A stretch of 64,000 nt of DNA from Branchiostoma belcheri (GCF_001625305.1 NW_017803910.1:868001-932000), one strand, 5' to 3'. Shown: positions 36,043 to 48,900, counted from the stretch's first letter. Translations and numbers: made by a program. Notes: generated by a model not told the origin, from the sequence alone.

Positions 36043-36065
36043 GGTCACGTGACGTGACGTCACCC
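36043..36065. promoter_or_regulatory. Overlapping E-box and CRE palindromes
   Basis: GGTCACGTGAC runs directly into GTGACGTCACC. A CACGTG E-box palindrome and a full TGACGTCA CRE palindrome therefore overlap within 23 bases. These would suit bHLH-zip and CREB/ATF-type factors. Activity is inference. Confidence 0.4.
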
Positions 36066-37584
36066 AACCTGGGTTTTCACTCAAACATTGTGTTAATGGA
36101 TGGTTATTTCACTAATTGCACCTAGCCTTTACATCAAATATAGAATTTGCTTACACTTGAAATAAGTGTAATTTTAAATCATATAATTCCAATCATACTT
36201 GAAAATCAAGATAAGTACCTAGTGTCGTCATTTTCTACTTACACTCATCAACTATAATTAAGATACCCTTACAGTAATGACGAAAATGAAACAAAATGAG
36301 TATTCTCTTGATGCCAATAATCGAATCTGTACTAGGAGTAAATATTGCCCCTGCTATAATGTCCTGTCACATTCGCAATACGATCGGCGTACGATCTGAT
36401 CTGATCTTGGTATAGTCGTACATATGTCGTACAATATTCGGCTGTCTTTTTATCTAAAAGACAGTCTTAGAGCCTTGTTGTCGGTGGTTGGTTCTGTCCT
36501 TAAAAATCCTACGACATCAAAATCGTGCGGCAAATATAAGCGCGCCATAAGTCACAGTTTACTTTAGGGGTGAGTACAAGAGAGACAGAATAATTTATAT
36601 TCTGTGCAGTGACACAACATCACCCGATGGGGTGTTTAAACAGTCTTTCCTCCAACAAATGTTTTGACTGAGCTCTATATCAAATATCAAACACGCCCCA
36701 CCTAACCAAGTCAAACAAGCGCATGTTCACTTCATTCAAGTTCACGTGTTTGTACAGGGAGAGGTTACGGTTCCTCCTGTAGATGCAGTGAGCTGTTTGG
36801 TGTGATTATACACCGGAAATCTCCAGCACTCTGTTAACACGTTAAATGCGGCCTGTACATCATCACAGACCGCATTAAAGGCAGTGTGATCATGGACAGG
36901 CCGTTTCCATGGCACACCGTCGTAATATTATTTTGAAGGCCCCTCTTTTAGTATTTTGGCCGCCAAAATTAAACTGGTAATATTATCAAGAACAAAACTT
37001 TATAACCGCATATTTTTTGTCATTCAAGCAATGTGATAAGGGTAGAATCAACTTCTTTATGGAAAGAAATTACCGAAATATTGACTTTTTGATCGTTTCG
37101 ATCCTACGATAGGGACTTTCTGAACGTTTCTGTGAATGTACTGACAGGAAAAAAAGTTGCTGTTTTTACCCCATGAACGAGAAGTCGTTTTCTTAGATGC
37201 CTCTTTGACAGTGGATAAATATCAGAATGAAGTATATAATTTGTTCTAGGGCAAGGACGAACTTTTATGAAGGAAAAGATTACCCCTAGTTGCACACACG
37301 AATGTCAAGTATTGTATTGGTTATTTTGAGGCTTTGTCCAACGTGGCACTTACAATGCAATAACCGGGGTCAAGGGGATTATGTAACGACTCCATTTCCT
37401 GCAGCGTTCGGACACAAACAGGACAACAACAGTACACCGACGTCGGTTTGTTCTACCCCCTTTGTTCTAAAATCACGATAATGTGACAGTCTAAGTGCTG
37501 GCGCATTCTCAAGTCTTTCATCCACCTGTCTGTCCGTCGCCATTTTCCCACCCCGGCATAAAAGCCGTCCGACAGTGTTCTGCG

Positions 37585-37598
37585 GTTGCCATGGCGAC
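37585..37598. promoter_or_regulatory. RFX X-box-like site
   Basis: GTTGCCATGGCGAC, identical over 14 bases to the site at 33760. The copy at 37751 is 166 bases to its right. Confidence 0.4.
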
Positions 37599-37750
37599 GG
37601 CTCAGGGCCGGCAGCACGCCGACAGGTTTACAACACGCCATATATCACCATTAATCCCTCGATAGCACCACTTGAACTTCGGACCTGTTTGTCACGTACC
37701 CCCCAACGCGGGCTGTCAGCCACTCACTCCACATAGCCCTGGTCGTCTGC

Positions 37751-37764
37751 GTTACCATGGCAAC
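37751..37764. promoter_or_regulatory. RFX X-box, perfect consensus
   Basis: GTTACCATGGCAAC fits GTNRCC-N2-RGYAAC without mismatch. RFX factors bind such sites and drive ciliary genes, and Hedgehog signalling depends on cilia in vertebrates. The link to this gene is speculation. Confidence 0.45.
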
Positions 37765-39388
37765 ACAAAGGAACGTAGGACAGTTGGTAATAGTTTATAT
37801 TGGTGGTGGTTTATGTCTTCTCGTTTGGGTATGTATGCGTGTGTATGTGTGTATGTATATGCATTTGTCTCGACATCGAGATGTCTATTCAAGGTTTCGG
37901 GGGGGGGGCTGTCGTTTGAATCATGGAGAAGACAAAGCCGCACCGGTACGATAGAAAAAAATAGATGCAGACTTGAAATTACCATCGATCAGTTTTAGAA
38001 CAATGGTTTTTACATTGTATCCATGCATGTATAGACACGTACTACACTACAACAAAACTCGTATTTGTACCATCGGAAGTAGGACTGTTGGGAGATTCTA
38101 TTCTGGCCTTGGGGTATCTGGTTTGGCGGGTTTCTAGCTTAAATTTTTTTCACAGTTGAGTTGACGCTCTAATGTAGTTCTCTACCTTTTAAGTGAAATC
38201 CATGTCGTTTTATGAGGTGAAAGTCGTCAACTAGATTTGTATAACGCAGTTTCAACCCAAAGGAAAATCCCTCGGGCGAACCTCTCCATAAGAAAGGTAA
38301 TTATTAAACAGTGGTGTTTAATAGGGGTATACGGTATATTCACAACGTCAAACTATCAAAACAGACCCTTAATTGATCAATTACTTCTGTAAATTGACAT
38401 TTCAGGCCTTAATGACGTTTGGATGTATCTGCATAAATGTTTGATACAGCAAAATGACAACATTTACAAAACAGACGTAACGCGAGGTACATACACACAA
38501 CCGAAAATAACTATTGCGTAATTACCATTGAGGGGTAGGGTTAGGTTGACCAGGTTAGGCATAGGTTGGGTTGATTCCTTTCAAAATGTATGCATCTTTT
38601 CCTCACGCTTTTACATTAGTTTTAGGGTGTCCAGAGGATGTTATCGATAAAATAGTGGTAATGTGAACTAATATTTAAGAATGCATAGCTTAAATCCTTG
38701 ATATATTCGCAGACGCCATTTTCGTTAACGATATTTATGCTATGGAGACGGAGTGAAGGCCTTCCTTGGTACGACCGGGAAAGACGGCATGGCAAACATA
38801 CGTCATAAAATATACAGACAATATGATCACTATATACAGTAATAGAAGTACAAAATATGATAATGATCTAATAGATATTCAAAAAGCTACAAACTTACAG
38901 ATTTTTTTGTTATCACTATACATTAACCTTACTAGGTATGCAGATGTTTGGCCAGCAATTTGCCACTGGACAGCCTGTTTGAAGTCTCTGACCTTGCGGT
39001 GAGTTTGTGTTTTACTAGGAACAAAGTTCTCCCTCGAGGACCGGGCAACGTTTTATAAACATATCCTCAAACAAGACGTTCTAAAGAGTCAAGAAATAAA
39101 ATGCCTATAAACTGGAGCTCCGTGCCATCCCATGTCAGAACATAAAGAAGACAAATAGGGACAATATAAAGTACAATGTACTAGTATCCCACCGCTGACC
39201 CCATGTTGTTGCCTGCTACAACTGAACTGACAGAGACTCGTGTCTGTTATTCCAAAATAATCGGTTACAGACGTGATCTGTGTAGTGGCTATGACAACGT
39301 CCTGTAGTGCTCTACTTAAAGCGCATTGCAACACTAGTAATGGTTGCATCGCGATTATAAAAGAGCTGACTTTGCGTATACAGGGCGT

Positions 39389-39402
39389 GTTTGCCAGGCA
39401 AC
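39389..39402. promoter_or_regulatory. X-box-like half-palindrome
   Basis: GTTTGCCAGGCAAC has a clean right half (AGGCAAC) and an altered left half. It is the weakest of the group. Confidence 0.25.
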
Positions 39403-40348
39403 AGCCCCAGAAAAATCTCCACGTGACGAGGCAGGTGACATGTCATCTGGTGACCAGGCCCGGGCCGGCCACTTCAGCTCCGCTGGTGGTAAGGCAAGCC
39501 ATACCGCGACATTATTCTTGTTACCAGGTCATGACGGACAACTGGGTCAAGAGGTCACAGCAGGAGGGGGGGGGGCTCGAGTGATCGAAACTATGACAGA
39601 AAGAAGCTTCCGATTATACAGCCAAAACATTGACAAGCAATGGGAATAATTAACCTAATCTGGTCTGATTTGGCTTGAATGTCATAATCATCTTTCCCAC
39701 TTATCCGTTGAATTCTATATTTTTAAAGCGCCAAGATTCAAAGCAGGCTGCCGTCTATATACCGAAATATCATTAACATAAGGGTTTAGACACGGCAAAG
39801 TGTAATTGACATGTTTACGAAAAAACACTGTAAAATGAATGTACTACGTCCATTCAATATTGACATGTTTAGCAGATTCGGGGACCACTTAATGGTGCCT
39901 ATTGATAACAGCGAAGCTTAACTGGATATTGTTTTAGCAAAGGAGCGCGAGGAATTTGATGAAGTGGTCAAAAGTGTGTTTGTAAAAAATCTAATTGTGG
40001 GAAAACGGAAGGGAGGGCCAAAGTCAATCTCTACAGCGTAGAACAAATATTGACAAAGAAAGAATTACATTGAGAAATCTGAATTAAGTAGGGGAAGTAA
40101 CAGGAAAAAACAGGAAGAGAAAACGAGAAAGCAAAGAAAGGAGAGAGAGGGTGGGGCTATAAGCTAATTAATGACAAATATCATAATTACAACAGAAGGT
40201 GAAGAAAAAGGACACAAACAAGGAGTGGAGCAAGAACGTATAGACAAAAGCATAGAAAATACGAAATTTAAAGAATTGTCGTGCAAGAAATAACAAACAC
40301 TGAAACGACAACAGAGAACAGGTGTTTGAATTCCTCAGCACACCTGTA

Positions 40349-40363
40349 GTAACCAATGGCAAC
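40349..40363. promoter_or_regulatory. RFX X-box with 3-base spacer
   Basis: GTAACCAATGGCAAC reads GTAACC, AAT, GGCAAC, a full match to the consensus with the longest allowed spacer. It also contains a CCAAT word. Confidence 0.4.
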
Positions 40364-40479
40364 GTCTACCGTTGGAGGAGCGAGCGGAATGCAGGTGTAT
40401 ACAGCAGGCGGGCACGGTGTGACTAATATGTCGGTACTGTCGGCCTCCCAGGGCCGGGCTGGGAGCCGTCTGGCGCGGG

Positions 40480-40553
40480 CACGGTCAACAATGGGACCCT
40501 TAGGACGGTCATTAGACGTACGGCGGGCCGGGACATGGTCAACAACGGACCCC
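40480..40553. repeat. Two-copy 54-bp duplication with SOX-type words
   Basis: CACGGTCAACAATGGGACCC at 40480 recurs as CATGGTCAACAACGGACCCC at 40534. The first contains AACAATGG, a consensus SOX site (40487-40494); the second has AACAACGG. The block is GC-rich and directly precedes the satellite. Confidence 0.6.
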
Positions 40554-40616
40554 TCACAGCGGACACGTCAGCAACAACACAACAACACAAGGTGAAGGTC
40601 TTCAGCCTTCAGATAA

Positions 40617-41330
40617 CATTACATATATAACGATGTACGATGTATAACGTACAGATAACATGACATATAACGTACAGATAACACGGTATACATAATAGCG
40701 TACAGATAACACGATATATATCGCACAGATAACACGATATTACATACAAAATACACGATACATGACGTACAGATAACACGATATAAAACGTACAGAATAC
40801 ACGATATATAGTTAACATAATACACGATATATAACGTACAGATATTACATACATATAAAACTATATTTAACGTAAAGGTAACACGATATACTAGTACGAC
40901 GTACGGAATACACGATATTTAAAGTACAGAATACACGATACATGACGTACAGATAACACGATAGAAAACGTACAGAATACACGGTATATAGTTAACATAA
41001 TACACGATATATAACGTACAGATATTACATACATATAAAACTATATTTAACGTAAAGGTAACACGATATACTAGTATGACGTACGGAATACACGATATTT
41101 AAAGTACAGAATACACGATGCATGACGTACAGATAACGCGATACAAAACATACAAAATAACTACTTAACATAATACACGATATATAACGTACAGATATCA
41201 CGATATATAACGTACAGATAACACGATATATATAACGTACAGGTAACACGATATATATAACGTACAGATAACACGATATATATAACGTACAGATATCACG
41301 ATATATAACGTGCAGAACTACAGATACACA
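40617..41330. repeat. AT-rich satellite with 180-bp higher-order period
   Basis: The basic unit is about 20-22 bp, built on ACGTACAGATAACACGATAT. Above it, a block repeats with an exact period of 180 bp: the word GATACATGACG lies at 40757, 40937 and, with one change, 41117. The minus-strand frames rich in YISCYLYVI are translations of the array, not genes. Confidence 0.93.
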
Positions 41331-41363
41331 ATTTAACGTACCCCTACATTTAACAAGGGAGTT

Positions 41364-41481
41364 ACCAACCAACCAACCAACCAACCAACCAACCAACCAA
41401 CCAACCAACCGACCAACCAACTAACCAACCAACCAACCAACCAACCAACCAACCAACCAACCAACCAACCAACCAACCAAC
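41364..41481. repeat. (AACC)n microsatellite
   Basis: About 28 nearly pure AACC units with three interruptions near 41410-41423. It directly follows the satellite, and the minus-strand GWLVGWLVG frame is its translation. Confidence 0.97.
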
Positions 41482-42511
41482 GACTCTAATGCAGGTAGAG
41501 ATTAGGCACTACCATAATGGCAAAGAGTATAACGCTATCGAGCTGGCATTGCAATCCAAATATCTTCAAATATTATTCTTTCGAACTTTGGATCGAGAAC
41601 ACATCATATTACAAAAAAGTATTTCTATTCTTTCCCATTGTCCGTACTGAGATCCAAGTTTCTTTTATCTCTATAACTTGTTTCTTTTATCTCTTGATAA
41701 AAATTTTTAACAACACACAATCTTTATCTACTGAAAATAAATGAAGTAGTCGCCAAACAACTCTTATCTACCAGGCTTACATGACTCATGTTTTCCTTTT
41801 TCCATAATCCATGGTAAGCCGCATCACTTTAACCGTATTACCGGGAATCACAACAACAGAAGGGTTCTCGACTATGACTTTTCTTTTCCATTTCCTGTCA
41901 TAACCCCTGTTACCCGGTTTGTTTGCAACTCTCTTGCCGTTCTCGCGTTTTAATTATACACATCTGCTGACACTGTTGATAAAACCATCCATCATGTGTT
42001 ATGATTATTATTGCGGAGACCGTGTGGGGTCTATCGGCATACCTGCCGTCACTGCCGGGCGACAGTCAGGTGGTTGCTAGGGGAGACCACGCCTGGGGAT
42101 CCTGGACACGAGAGCGGGTGGGTGGAACGCGTGGTACGTGTGTCAAGTATCATGAGGTCAACTCACACAACAAACTACATGTCGTTATACCGCCAGCTGA
42201 TCATAAAAGCAAACTACGTTGCTGATTTATTGACTCTTTTTAATTTTCAAGGCATACAACTGCTGCAATTAATTTGGGGTTAATTTCAGTAATCAAGGTT
42301 GTTTTAAGCATTTATTTCAACTAGTTAAGATTAATTAGCTATAATGTTACCAGATAACGAACCGTACCTTCAAGGCCGCAACCCACATTAAGTCCCATGG
42401 GATAATGCACGTTTATATTATAAATTTGTCTTAAGTGTGGTCTATGGATTTCTGGACAGATTGTGTACATTAATTTCTTTCAAAAGCACTGAAATAGATC
42501 AATGATGAAAC

Positions 42512-42571
42512 ACACAAGAAAACTGTTACTCAAGCAAGTATCCAAATGCTTAAGGAACAGTTTTCTTGTGT
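42512..42571. repeat. Inverted repeat, 16-bp arms
   Basis: ACACAAGAAAACTGTT at 42512-42527 is perfectly inverted at 42556-42571, and imperfect pairing extends outward through an AATGA word. It could be a small fold-back element or an RNA hairpin. Confidence 0.7.
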
Positions 42572-42835
42572 ATCTCATTACCTGGATCATGGTCCTTCAT
42601 CGACGTAAATGATCAAACAAAAAATTTCTCTTACTAAGCTACATATATCATAATAAAAAGTAACATACAGTGTAAGCATATCTATTATTGCGATACGTTA
42701 AAGGTATCAATAAAAATGAACAAGTTGAAAGAACCTATTTCAATACCATTAATGAAAATTAATATCATTTTATTGAAAAAAAGTAAGTCAAATCATAAGC
42801 AGGTGTTTGAGTAACGTATTTCTTCTCCATAGCTG

Positions 42836-43117
42836 TTACTTGAGGTCAAAGTGTGTTTGTTACGGTCCACAAACGATCTTACGTTGTTAGTTTTCCCCTA
42901 TGAGATCAGGATTGGAATCAAATGAAACTCTATTGCAGGATTAACATGCCAACATATAAAACCCTGGCAAACATATGGCGTAGGTAGTCCTGTCTTTCCT
43001 ACCATTGTTGTGTTAAGTTCAAAGGGTGTTTATTCTATCCCCACCAACGGCCCTATGTCTCTAGATTCCTCATGACTAAAATGAAATTAAGCTGTTATAG
43101 GGGATTAACATGTCAAC
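42836..43117. repeat. Diverged tandem duplication, two copies
   Basis: The segment starting TCAAAGTGTGTTTGTTAC (about 42845) recurs as TCAAAGGGTGTTTATTCT (about 43018). Both copies run through an AAATGAAA word to GGATTAACATG(C/T)CAAC. The offset is about 173 bases and divergence is substantial. Confidence 0.55.
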
Positions 43118-43244
43118 CTCTCAGAGTGGGGCTCAGACCACGAGTGTGCGGTGAGCCACGTACCTGGAATTCCATTCTACCCAACTACTCCTACACCTCT
43201 CCCTTGGTGTTAAGGTGCGACTACGGATGGTTTTTGGCGAAGTC

Positions 43245-43310
43245 TCTATATATATAGAGAGATAGATAGACATAGACATACATATAGATATATTGATAAA
43301 TATAGATACA
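43245..43310. repeat. TA/GATA simple sequence
   Basis: A run of TATATA, AGATAGATAGA and ACATAGACATACATA units. It is simple sequence only. Confidence 0.7.
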
Positions 43311-44975
43311 TTGTATATGGGTACATGCATGTACTGATACGTAATAATCTGGATACAATGACAACAAACCTGCCAAATTACGCGAATCGATGAGCTAGAA
43401 ACGACTGACAGTTTTTGGCGCATTGAATTGAAGTCTGCTGGTGTCCAACCTAGCAACTTCCCAAATGTTTTCCCTTTTCCCCAGATTTGGGACCGTTTTA
43501 TTGTATCCCTTTGATTGTGCCTTAATCCCTCTACAAATACATCTGACCCATATACGTACGGGGAAGAAAAGTTATCCATGTTTGTGTGTGTTCTTCCCCT
43601 GGCAATCTTTGCCTTCTATTCTTGTACGCGCTTTCCACATAGTGGAGGGGACTCAACAGTCTTGTTTCGAACGACTTGCTACATTGAATGATCGGAAATC
43701 AAATGTATCGCCTTCCTTTTAGGCAACATTTGGGACGTGGCGAGTTGAACGATATTTGGCGCCAAGTATTCCTCTGGGTCAGAGAGAATGTAAGAGTACA
43801 AGTTAGCGACTATTGTTACTGTTAGAAGAGAGGAGGAAAGGGAAGAACTTGGCGGGGGAGCGGAAGTGTCCGCTTTGTAGTATTTCCGGTCAACGAAGGT
43901 ATTTAACAGTACTAAAACCGTTATTTAGAACCTTTCCAGTGAAACCATTGTTGTACATTAGAATGATAGAAACATGATTAATGACGACGCCACTTTGTTG
44001 CAGTTTCTGTTCCGTCGAACGTTTTGGCAAAAAAATACAACCTTTTCTTTTTTATTAATGATCTGATGTGGAGTCTTTCAGTGCCACTTAACAGACCTTT
44101 GTACTGTCACAACAGTAGAGGTCGCAAAACGACACTTATCAGAGAACCTAAAGAAAGTGGCCATGCTTTTGGACGTATTTTGAAAGTTACAAATGGGTCA
44201 TTTAGCCATATGTATGACCAGTATACTGCTTAGTCATGTGGCTGCTCCCTGCCCACTCTTTACACTGGAGCATGGGCATACCATTAGAAAGAAGGTTTTA
44301 AGTATTTTCTATGTTTCTTTCTTGTCCCCTTCGTCTTTAAATTAAGATATTGAGAAATAATCGACATAGAAGTGATAATTTACTTTCATACCATATCTAT
44401 CACTGGACTAAAGCCCTACAATGAATTAAAGTAGATATGTGCCAAATTTGGTTGTTTTAGACAAACTTGCACATTTTTCAGCGATGCCGCTGATCTAATA
44501 TAAAAAGTCAAGAATCACGAACACTTGGTGTTTTGCCCCCCTTGGATCGGTCCAGCCCGCGGAGGAAATAGCTGATTAGTCTTAGTCCTGGCAGGTACTG
44601 TTTACCTGCGCCAGATTAGCGCAGACGGTACACACCGGCTTTGTGCGGCGCCCTTTGAACACCTGTTAGTCCCCAACCCTCCGGACAATGCCGTAAATGG
44701 GAACAAGCAGAGGGTTGAGGAGAAGGGAAACAAGCTGTATTCAGAGCCTGGAGAGATGGTGAAGTGGGTATGAAGTGCTTTTTGTCGGATTAGAAAGGAC
44801 AGGACGTGTATTTTGCCAGGCAGTGGAGACAAACGTCACATGCAACAGTCTGTCACTGGTAAACGTAAACATTGACCGAGTGCGAGCTGTGCCCTTACTT
44901 TAGCTACAGTCTACTTCAGACACGCACAGGGGATTGGTCAGCAAACTCTACGTAACTCTGTTCTTTGTAACTTTT

Positions 44976-45011
44976 GAAGGGCCATTCTTCTCTGAGTTAG
45001 AATGGCCCTTC
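44976..45011. repeat. Perfect hairpin, 13-bp stem
   Basis: GAAGGGCCATTCT at 44976-44988 and its exact complement at 44999-45011 leave a 10-base loop. It is too short for a typical animal microRNA precursor, and the origin is unknown. Confidence 0.65.
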
Positions 45012-45679
45012 CTTGTTAAAAATCTGGTGGCACTTTGGCCTCGAGGTTTGGGTTGTTGTTTTTTCTCCGAGGTTTCGACCGGGGGAGGGGGTACCAGCGA
45101 TCGGGATTATCTTCCATTTGCCTCTGCTTGGAGAATAGGCGGTCCCGATTGGAGATTGCCGAACCAAGAACACATTTAAGAACCAACAACATTTGTCAAA
45201 GCAACTTCCCAAAACGCGAAGGCTCATTTACATACGAGCATCCTCTGAATGCGCATGCCATCACTAATCATCGGAAAGGACCCGCTTCCCTTTCGATACC
45301 AACGGAACAAAATCATGTAAACCATGTAATCTTATCTTTCAAATAGCTCTGTTAGCATTTAATTTAATATTTTAATGTCTTGGGGTGGTGGGACTACGGC
45401 GCACATGTCAACTTTGTATATTTAAACGTTAATTGTACCTTTTTTGTGTGTGGCGCTGTTAATATAAGTTGTTAACTTGAGTGCAGCGTCACACTGTCCT
45501 TGTTATGTCTTTATGTTTTGATGAATAAAAAAAAACGGAACAAAATGCGCCAGGTCACGTGTTAATCAGTGGGTCAGTCTACCTGATGAAGACCAAAGAG
45601 AATCAGTTGAAAAGTGAGTGAACGTATCCTTGTTGGAACATGAGTCTATAGTTTGATCTTCAAGTCAAGACGTTTGTGC

Positions 45680-45950
45680 GCGTGGATGTTGTCCGTACTA
45701 CCAGGCCTGCAGGGCCGACATGTTGTTTATCCAACAGTCCTTGCCCCGCCGACCCCTGTGTACACCTATGTCTGTGATCCCCGATAACCCCGTGACACGC
45801 CCACGGCGACAGTATCACATTACACACGCAAGCCGTATCATATTACCAGCCCCGGCTGAATGGGGCCCTTCAGCGCTTATCTCGCGGCTCGGCGGCGAGT
45901 GGGCAGGTGACTGACGTCCCCTGATAAAGGAGGACTGGTAGGGGGTTATT
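45680..45950. promoter_or_regulatory. GC-rich block with several GATA-type words, possible enhancer
   Basis: Within 270 bases there are CGATAACC, GCTTATCTCG, CTGATAAAGG and TTTATCCAAC words plus a GTGACTGACGTCCC segment, all in GC-rich DNA set in an AT-rich surround. The clustering suggests a regulatory module, but this is pattern only. Confidence 0.25.
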
Positions 45951-48900
45951 ACACCTCACCTTTGTGTCCTTGCTTTTGATTCGTCAAAAACCGGTTCGTA
46001 AATCACACAACAAACTGTTTGGGAGAAGAATTCTCTTCTGAGACAATTTTTGCATTTTTAATACAAATATGCCAATTATGATATTATTTGAGATACGGAC
46101 TGTCTATTTGTTTACTATGGCTGTACTTTTCAGTAGTAGTACGGCAGGGAAAGGAAAGGTCGAGTTTACATAATTAGATGGTTTTGTTTTACTTGTGAGT
46201 TTGTTCTTACGTTTAGATAAGACGGGAGTCCCAAGTCCACTTGAGCGTCGCAATGGCGTCGGACATAATTTTCAGGCAGATCGTCTCAGCGTTTTAGGTG
46301 TGTTTTTGCGGCGCCTTGTGCCTCTGCAGCTTTAGCCTTTCGCCTAATAAACGACTAAAACGACAGCCTAATGGAAAGACGTCCAAAACGCCCCAAAACA
46401 CCTTTAAGACGCTGAGTCGATGCTTTCTTTTGCTTGAAGATGGACACTACTACGACAGAACGGAACATGATTATAAGGTATCCGTCATCAAGACACATAC
46501 AACTTCTTTGCTACTTTTATAAGGTATGTTACGTCGCGGCTACATTCACCGTAAGTCATCGTGCAGTTTTGTGCGAAGTCATTGCGATGTCGTAGGATCT
46601 TGAAGCAGGTTTCGACAGAACCATAGGAATCTAAGACAGCCTTTCCGGTAACAAGGCAGTCGCGACTATACCAAGTTTGCGATCATACAGCGACAATACG
46701 ACGAATATGCCCGTGCCCTAAGTGACGACCATGCAGACAAGTATTCGGACGTACGCTCGCCGTCGCCAGTGTCCCGTCTGTCGCCAGCCCTGTGCCATTT
46801 ATTGTCCGGCCCTGACGTTGAATTACCCCGGGCTGGCGGCAGGGGGAGACGGAGGCCAGACGTCGCGGGTCCAAACTAAGTGTTTATGTGATGTTTCTTA
46901 CGATAAAGACCATTTAACCACAATCGCAGATAAAAACACAAGACAAATGAGGTACTTGACCTGTTCTTTCATTAAGGCACCAGCCAAAAATTAGTCCAAC
47001 GCATTCCTAGATCTCAACGGACTCTATCTCATCGTAATTTTACAGCCCCCCCCCCCTCGGACACAAAAGCGCCTGTTCTTTGCCCTTTAGTGGCAAGCAA
47101 AATGTCTATACATTTAGATATTTTTGTTGCTGCACTCTATTTACAGTGTTAACTTCGTCATTCAACAAATAGCACCCTTCAATCCATTCCGTGCCTATAT
47201 TGTACGTATAGGTAGAAATTTACAGCCAACGGGAACGGTATCTTTGCAGTATATGCAGATACATCAACACCGATCTTGCACCCAAGTTTCCTTACGAAAC
47301 GTCCAGACATCATATTACAGCTGATACGGTATTAGAGAGTGATATTGAAAGTGAGGTTAATAAGTTAAAGTCTTTCATACACTGTTTGGTGTATAGGGCT
47401 GCGCACATCACCCTTTCTGTACCCCTTGGGCCACATCGTTGTGCAAGCACTACACCAGGGGCTGGTCAAATGGTAATGAAGAAAACGCTGTTGCATAACT
47501 TCTGACATTTCTCCACAGCTAGGTTTTGAGTATTATGGCTTAAAATCTTTTTTTTGTTTGATGTTGCATTTATATTGCTACGAAAGCTCTTGTCAGCTTT
47601 AACGGTTTAAGACATTGAAAGAAATCGCCAAGTCTTTAAGAACAGAACGAGTCTTCTTAAGCTGCAGCATAAGGCAGTTCCCTCTCCCGCTGAGCGCTGG
47701 AGGCCATTTATTGCACCGCGGTGACGTCAGAGTCCTTTGAAGTGCCGCCCAGGTGAAGCCGGCCACAGACAGGGTGGACCCGGGCTAAGTGAAGGAAAAG
47801 ATGTGGAGATACCCGGACCCTTTCACCGCTCCAACAATCCCCGCGACTCCAAGGTCTCAAGTTGTTTGCGCCGAATAAACTTTTCCAGTTCGCAGAACAA
47901 TGTCGCGGTTGTGAGAGGAGAAACAGAGGAACGTTATTAACGTCAGTCCTGATTGACAGACAAAGTGGATGATGTGTTGGGAGGTCAGAGGTCAGATGGA
48001 GGAGGATAAGAGGGGCGCGCATGCCTAGGAAGCCGTCGTAAATCACACCAAGATGCTATCTCAAGTGCGGGTCCTACTGAAAATAGCAGTCTGCACTCTA
48101 ACAGATAGCATGGTCGATTTGTGGCCAACTCAACTTCCGACAACCCCAAGTGACAAGTGATGTTCAAGACTAAAGCGGTCCTCGTCAGACAATCGACCTT
48201 TAGTTTGTAAACATTGGACGGTTTTCAGGTCGCAGTGTTTTTCTGTGGTCTGGAGAGAAAGAAAACAGCTACACGAAGAGTTGTAGAAGAAGTCAGGTAT
48301 AACGTAAACAGAAGTGGTTCCTGAGCCACAGTGCCAGGGCAGTTAAGCCAACGTCAACGAGATGAGAAGACATTCTGTAAGGAGGAAAAAGAAATTACAC
48401 AAACGGTGGACTTCATGTAATGTCCAATGTGTTTATAAAGCATAGAATCTGGTCAAATAGTGTGAATAATTTGCAAGTGGGGTTCTTTTTCTCCTCTACG
48501 TAACCCTAACCCCATCGACCACCACTTCGGGAAAATGGTTTATCTCGATGTGACCAATGTCTAGTACCTCTTTACCCATCATCGGATAAAGAATCTTTAA
48601 TGTATGTGGTTAACCGGTTCGTCACATTGCGTTCGGTCATTGACATCGTCCTGAATTCACGATCAACTGACCTCCGGCAGTGTACACTCGCCTTGTCCCT
48701 GGACTGTGGTGACGTCAGAGACTGACCCGTGCCTTGACATCTTAACACGAGACGTCTTCAGACTTCGAGGAGTTGGTGCAAGAAACTTAACAGACCTTAA
48801 GGAAGATGATCATCCTTAAAACCCGTCTCAGTCTTCAGATATCAGTGATAGGAACCGAAGCTATTTGAAACGTGCTGACAACTTTGCAGTGATTGCACAT

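Larger units (their letters stand above)
33209..40348. other. Upstream intergenic DNA with scattered X-box-like palindromes
   Basis: No gene is seen. It is mostly AT-rich with local GC-rich patches near 33.75, 35.9-36.1, 37.5-37.8 and 39.4 kb. Several of these patches contain GTTRCC-RGYAAC palindromes, listed separately. Confidence 0.4.

Noticed and set aside
36355-36545. Possible MITE with ATCGTACG-like words and an internal CTGTCTTTT hairpin
   Set aside because: I could not find matching terminal repeats or a target duplication, so boundaries cannot be supported.
40609-41420. Minus-strand frames rich in YISCYLYVI and GWLVG
   Set aside because: They are direct translations of the 20-22 bp satellite and the (AACC)n tract.
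44976-45011. A microRNA precursor
   Set aside because: The stem is only 13 bp, far below the usual length for an animal pre-miRNA.
45575-45620. CTGATGA followed by GAAA, possibly a hammerhead ribozyme core of the kind found in Penelope elements
   Set aside because: The bases between them do not form the required stem II, so the fold fails.
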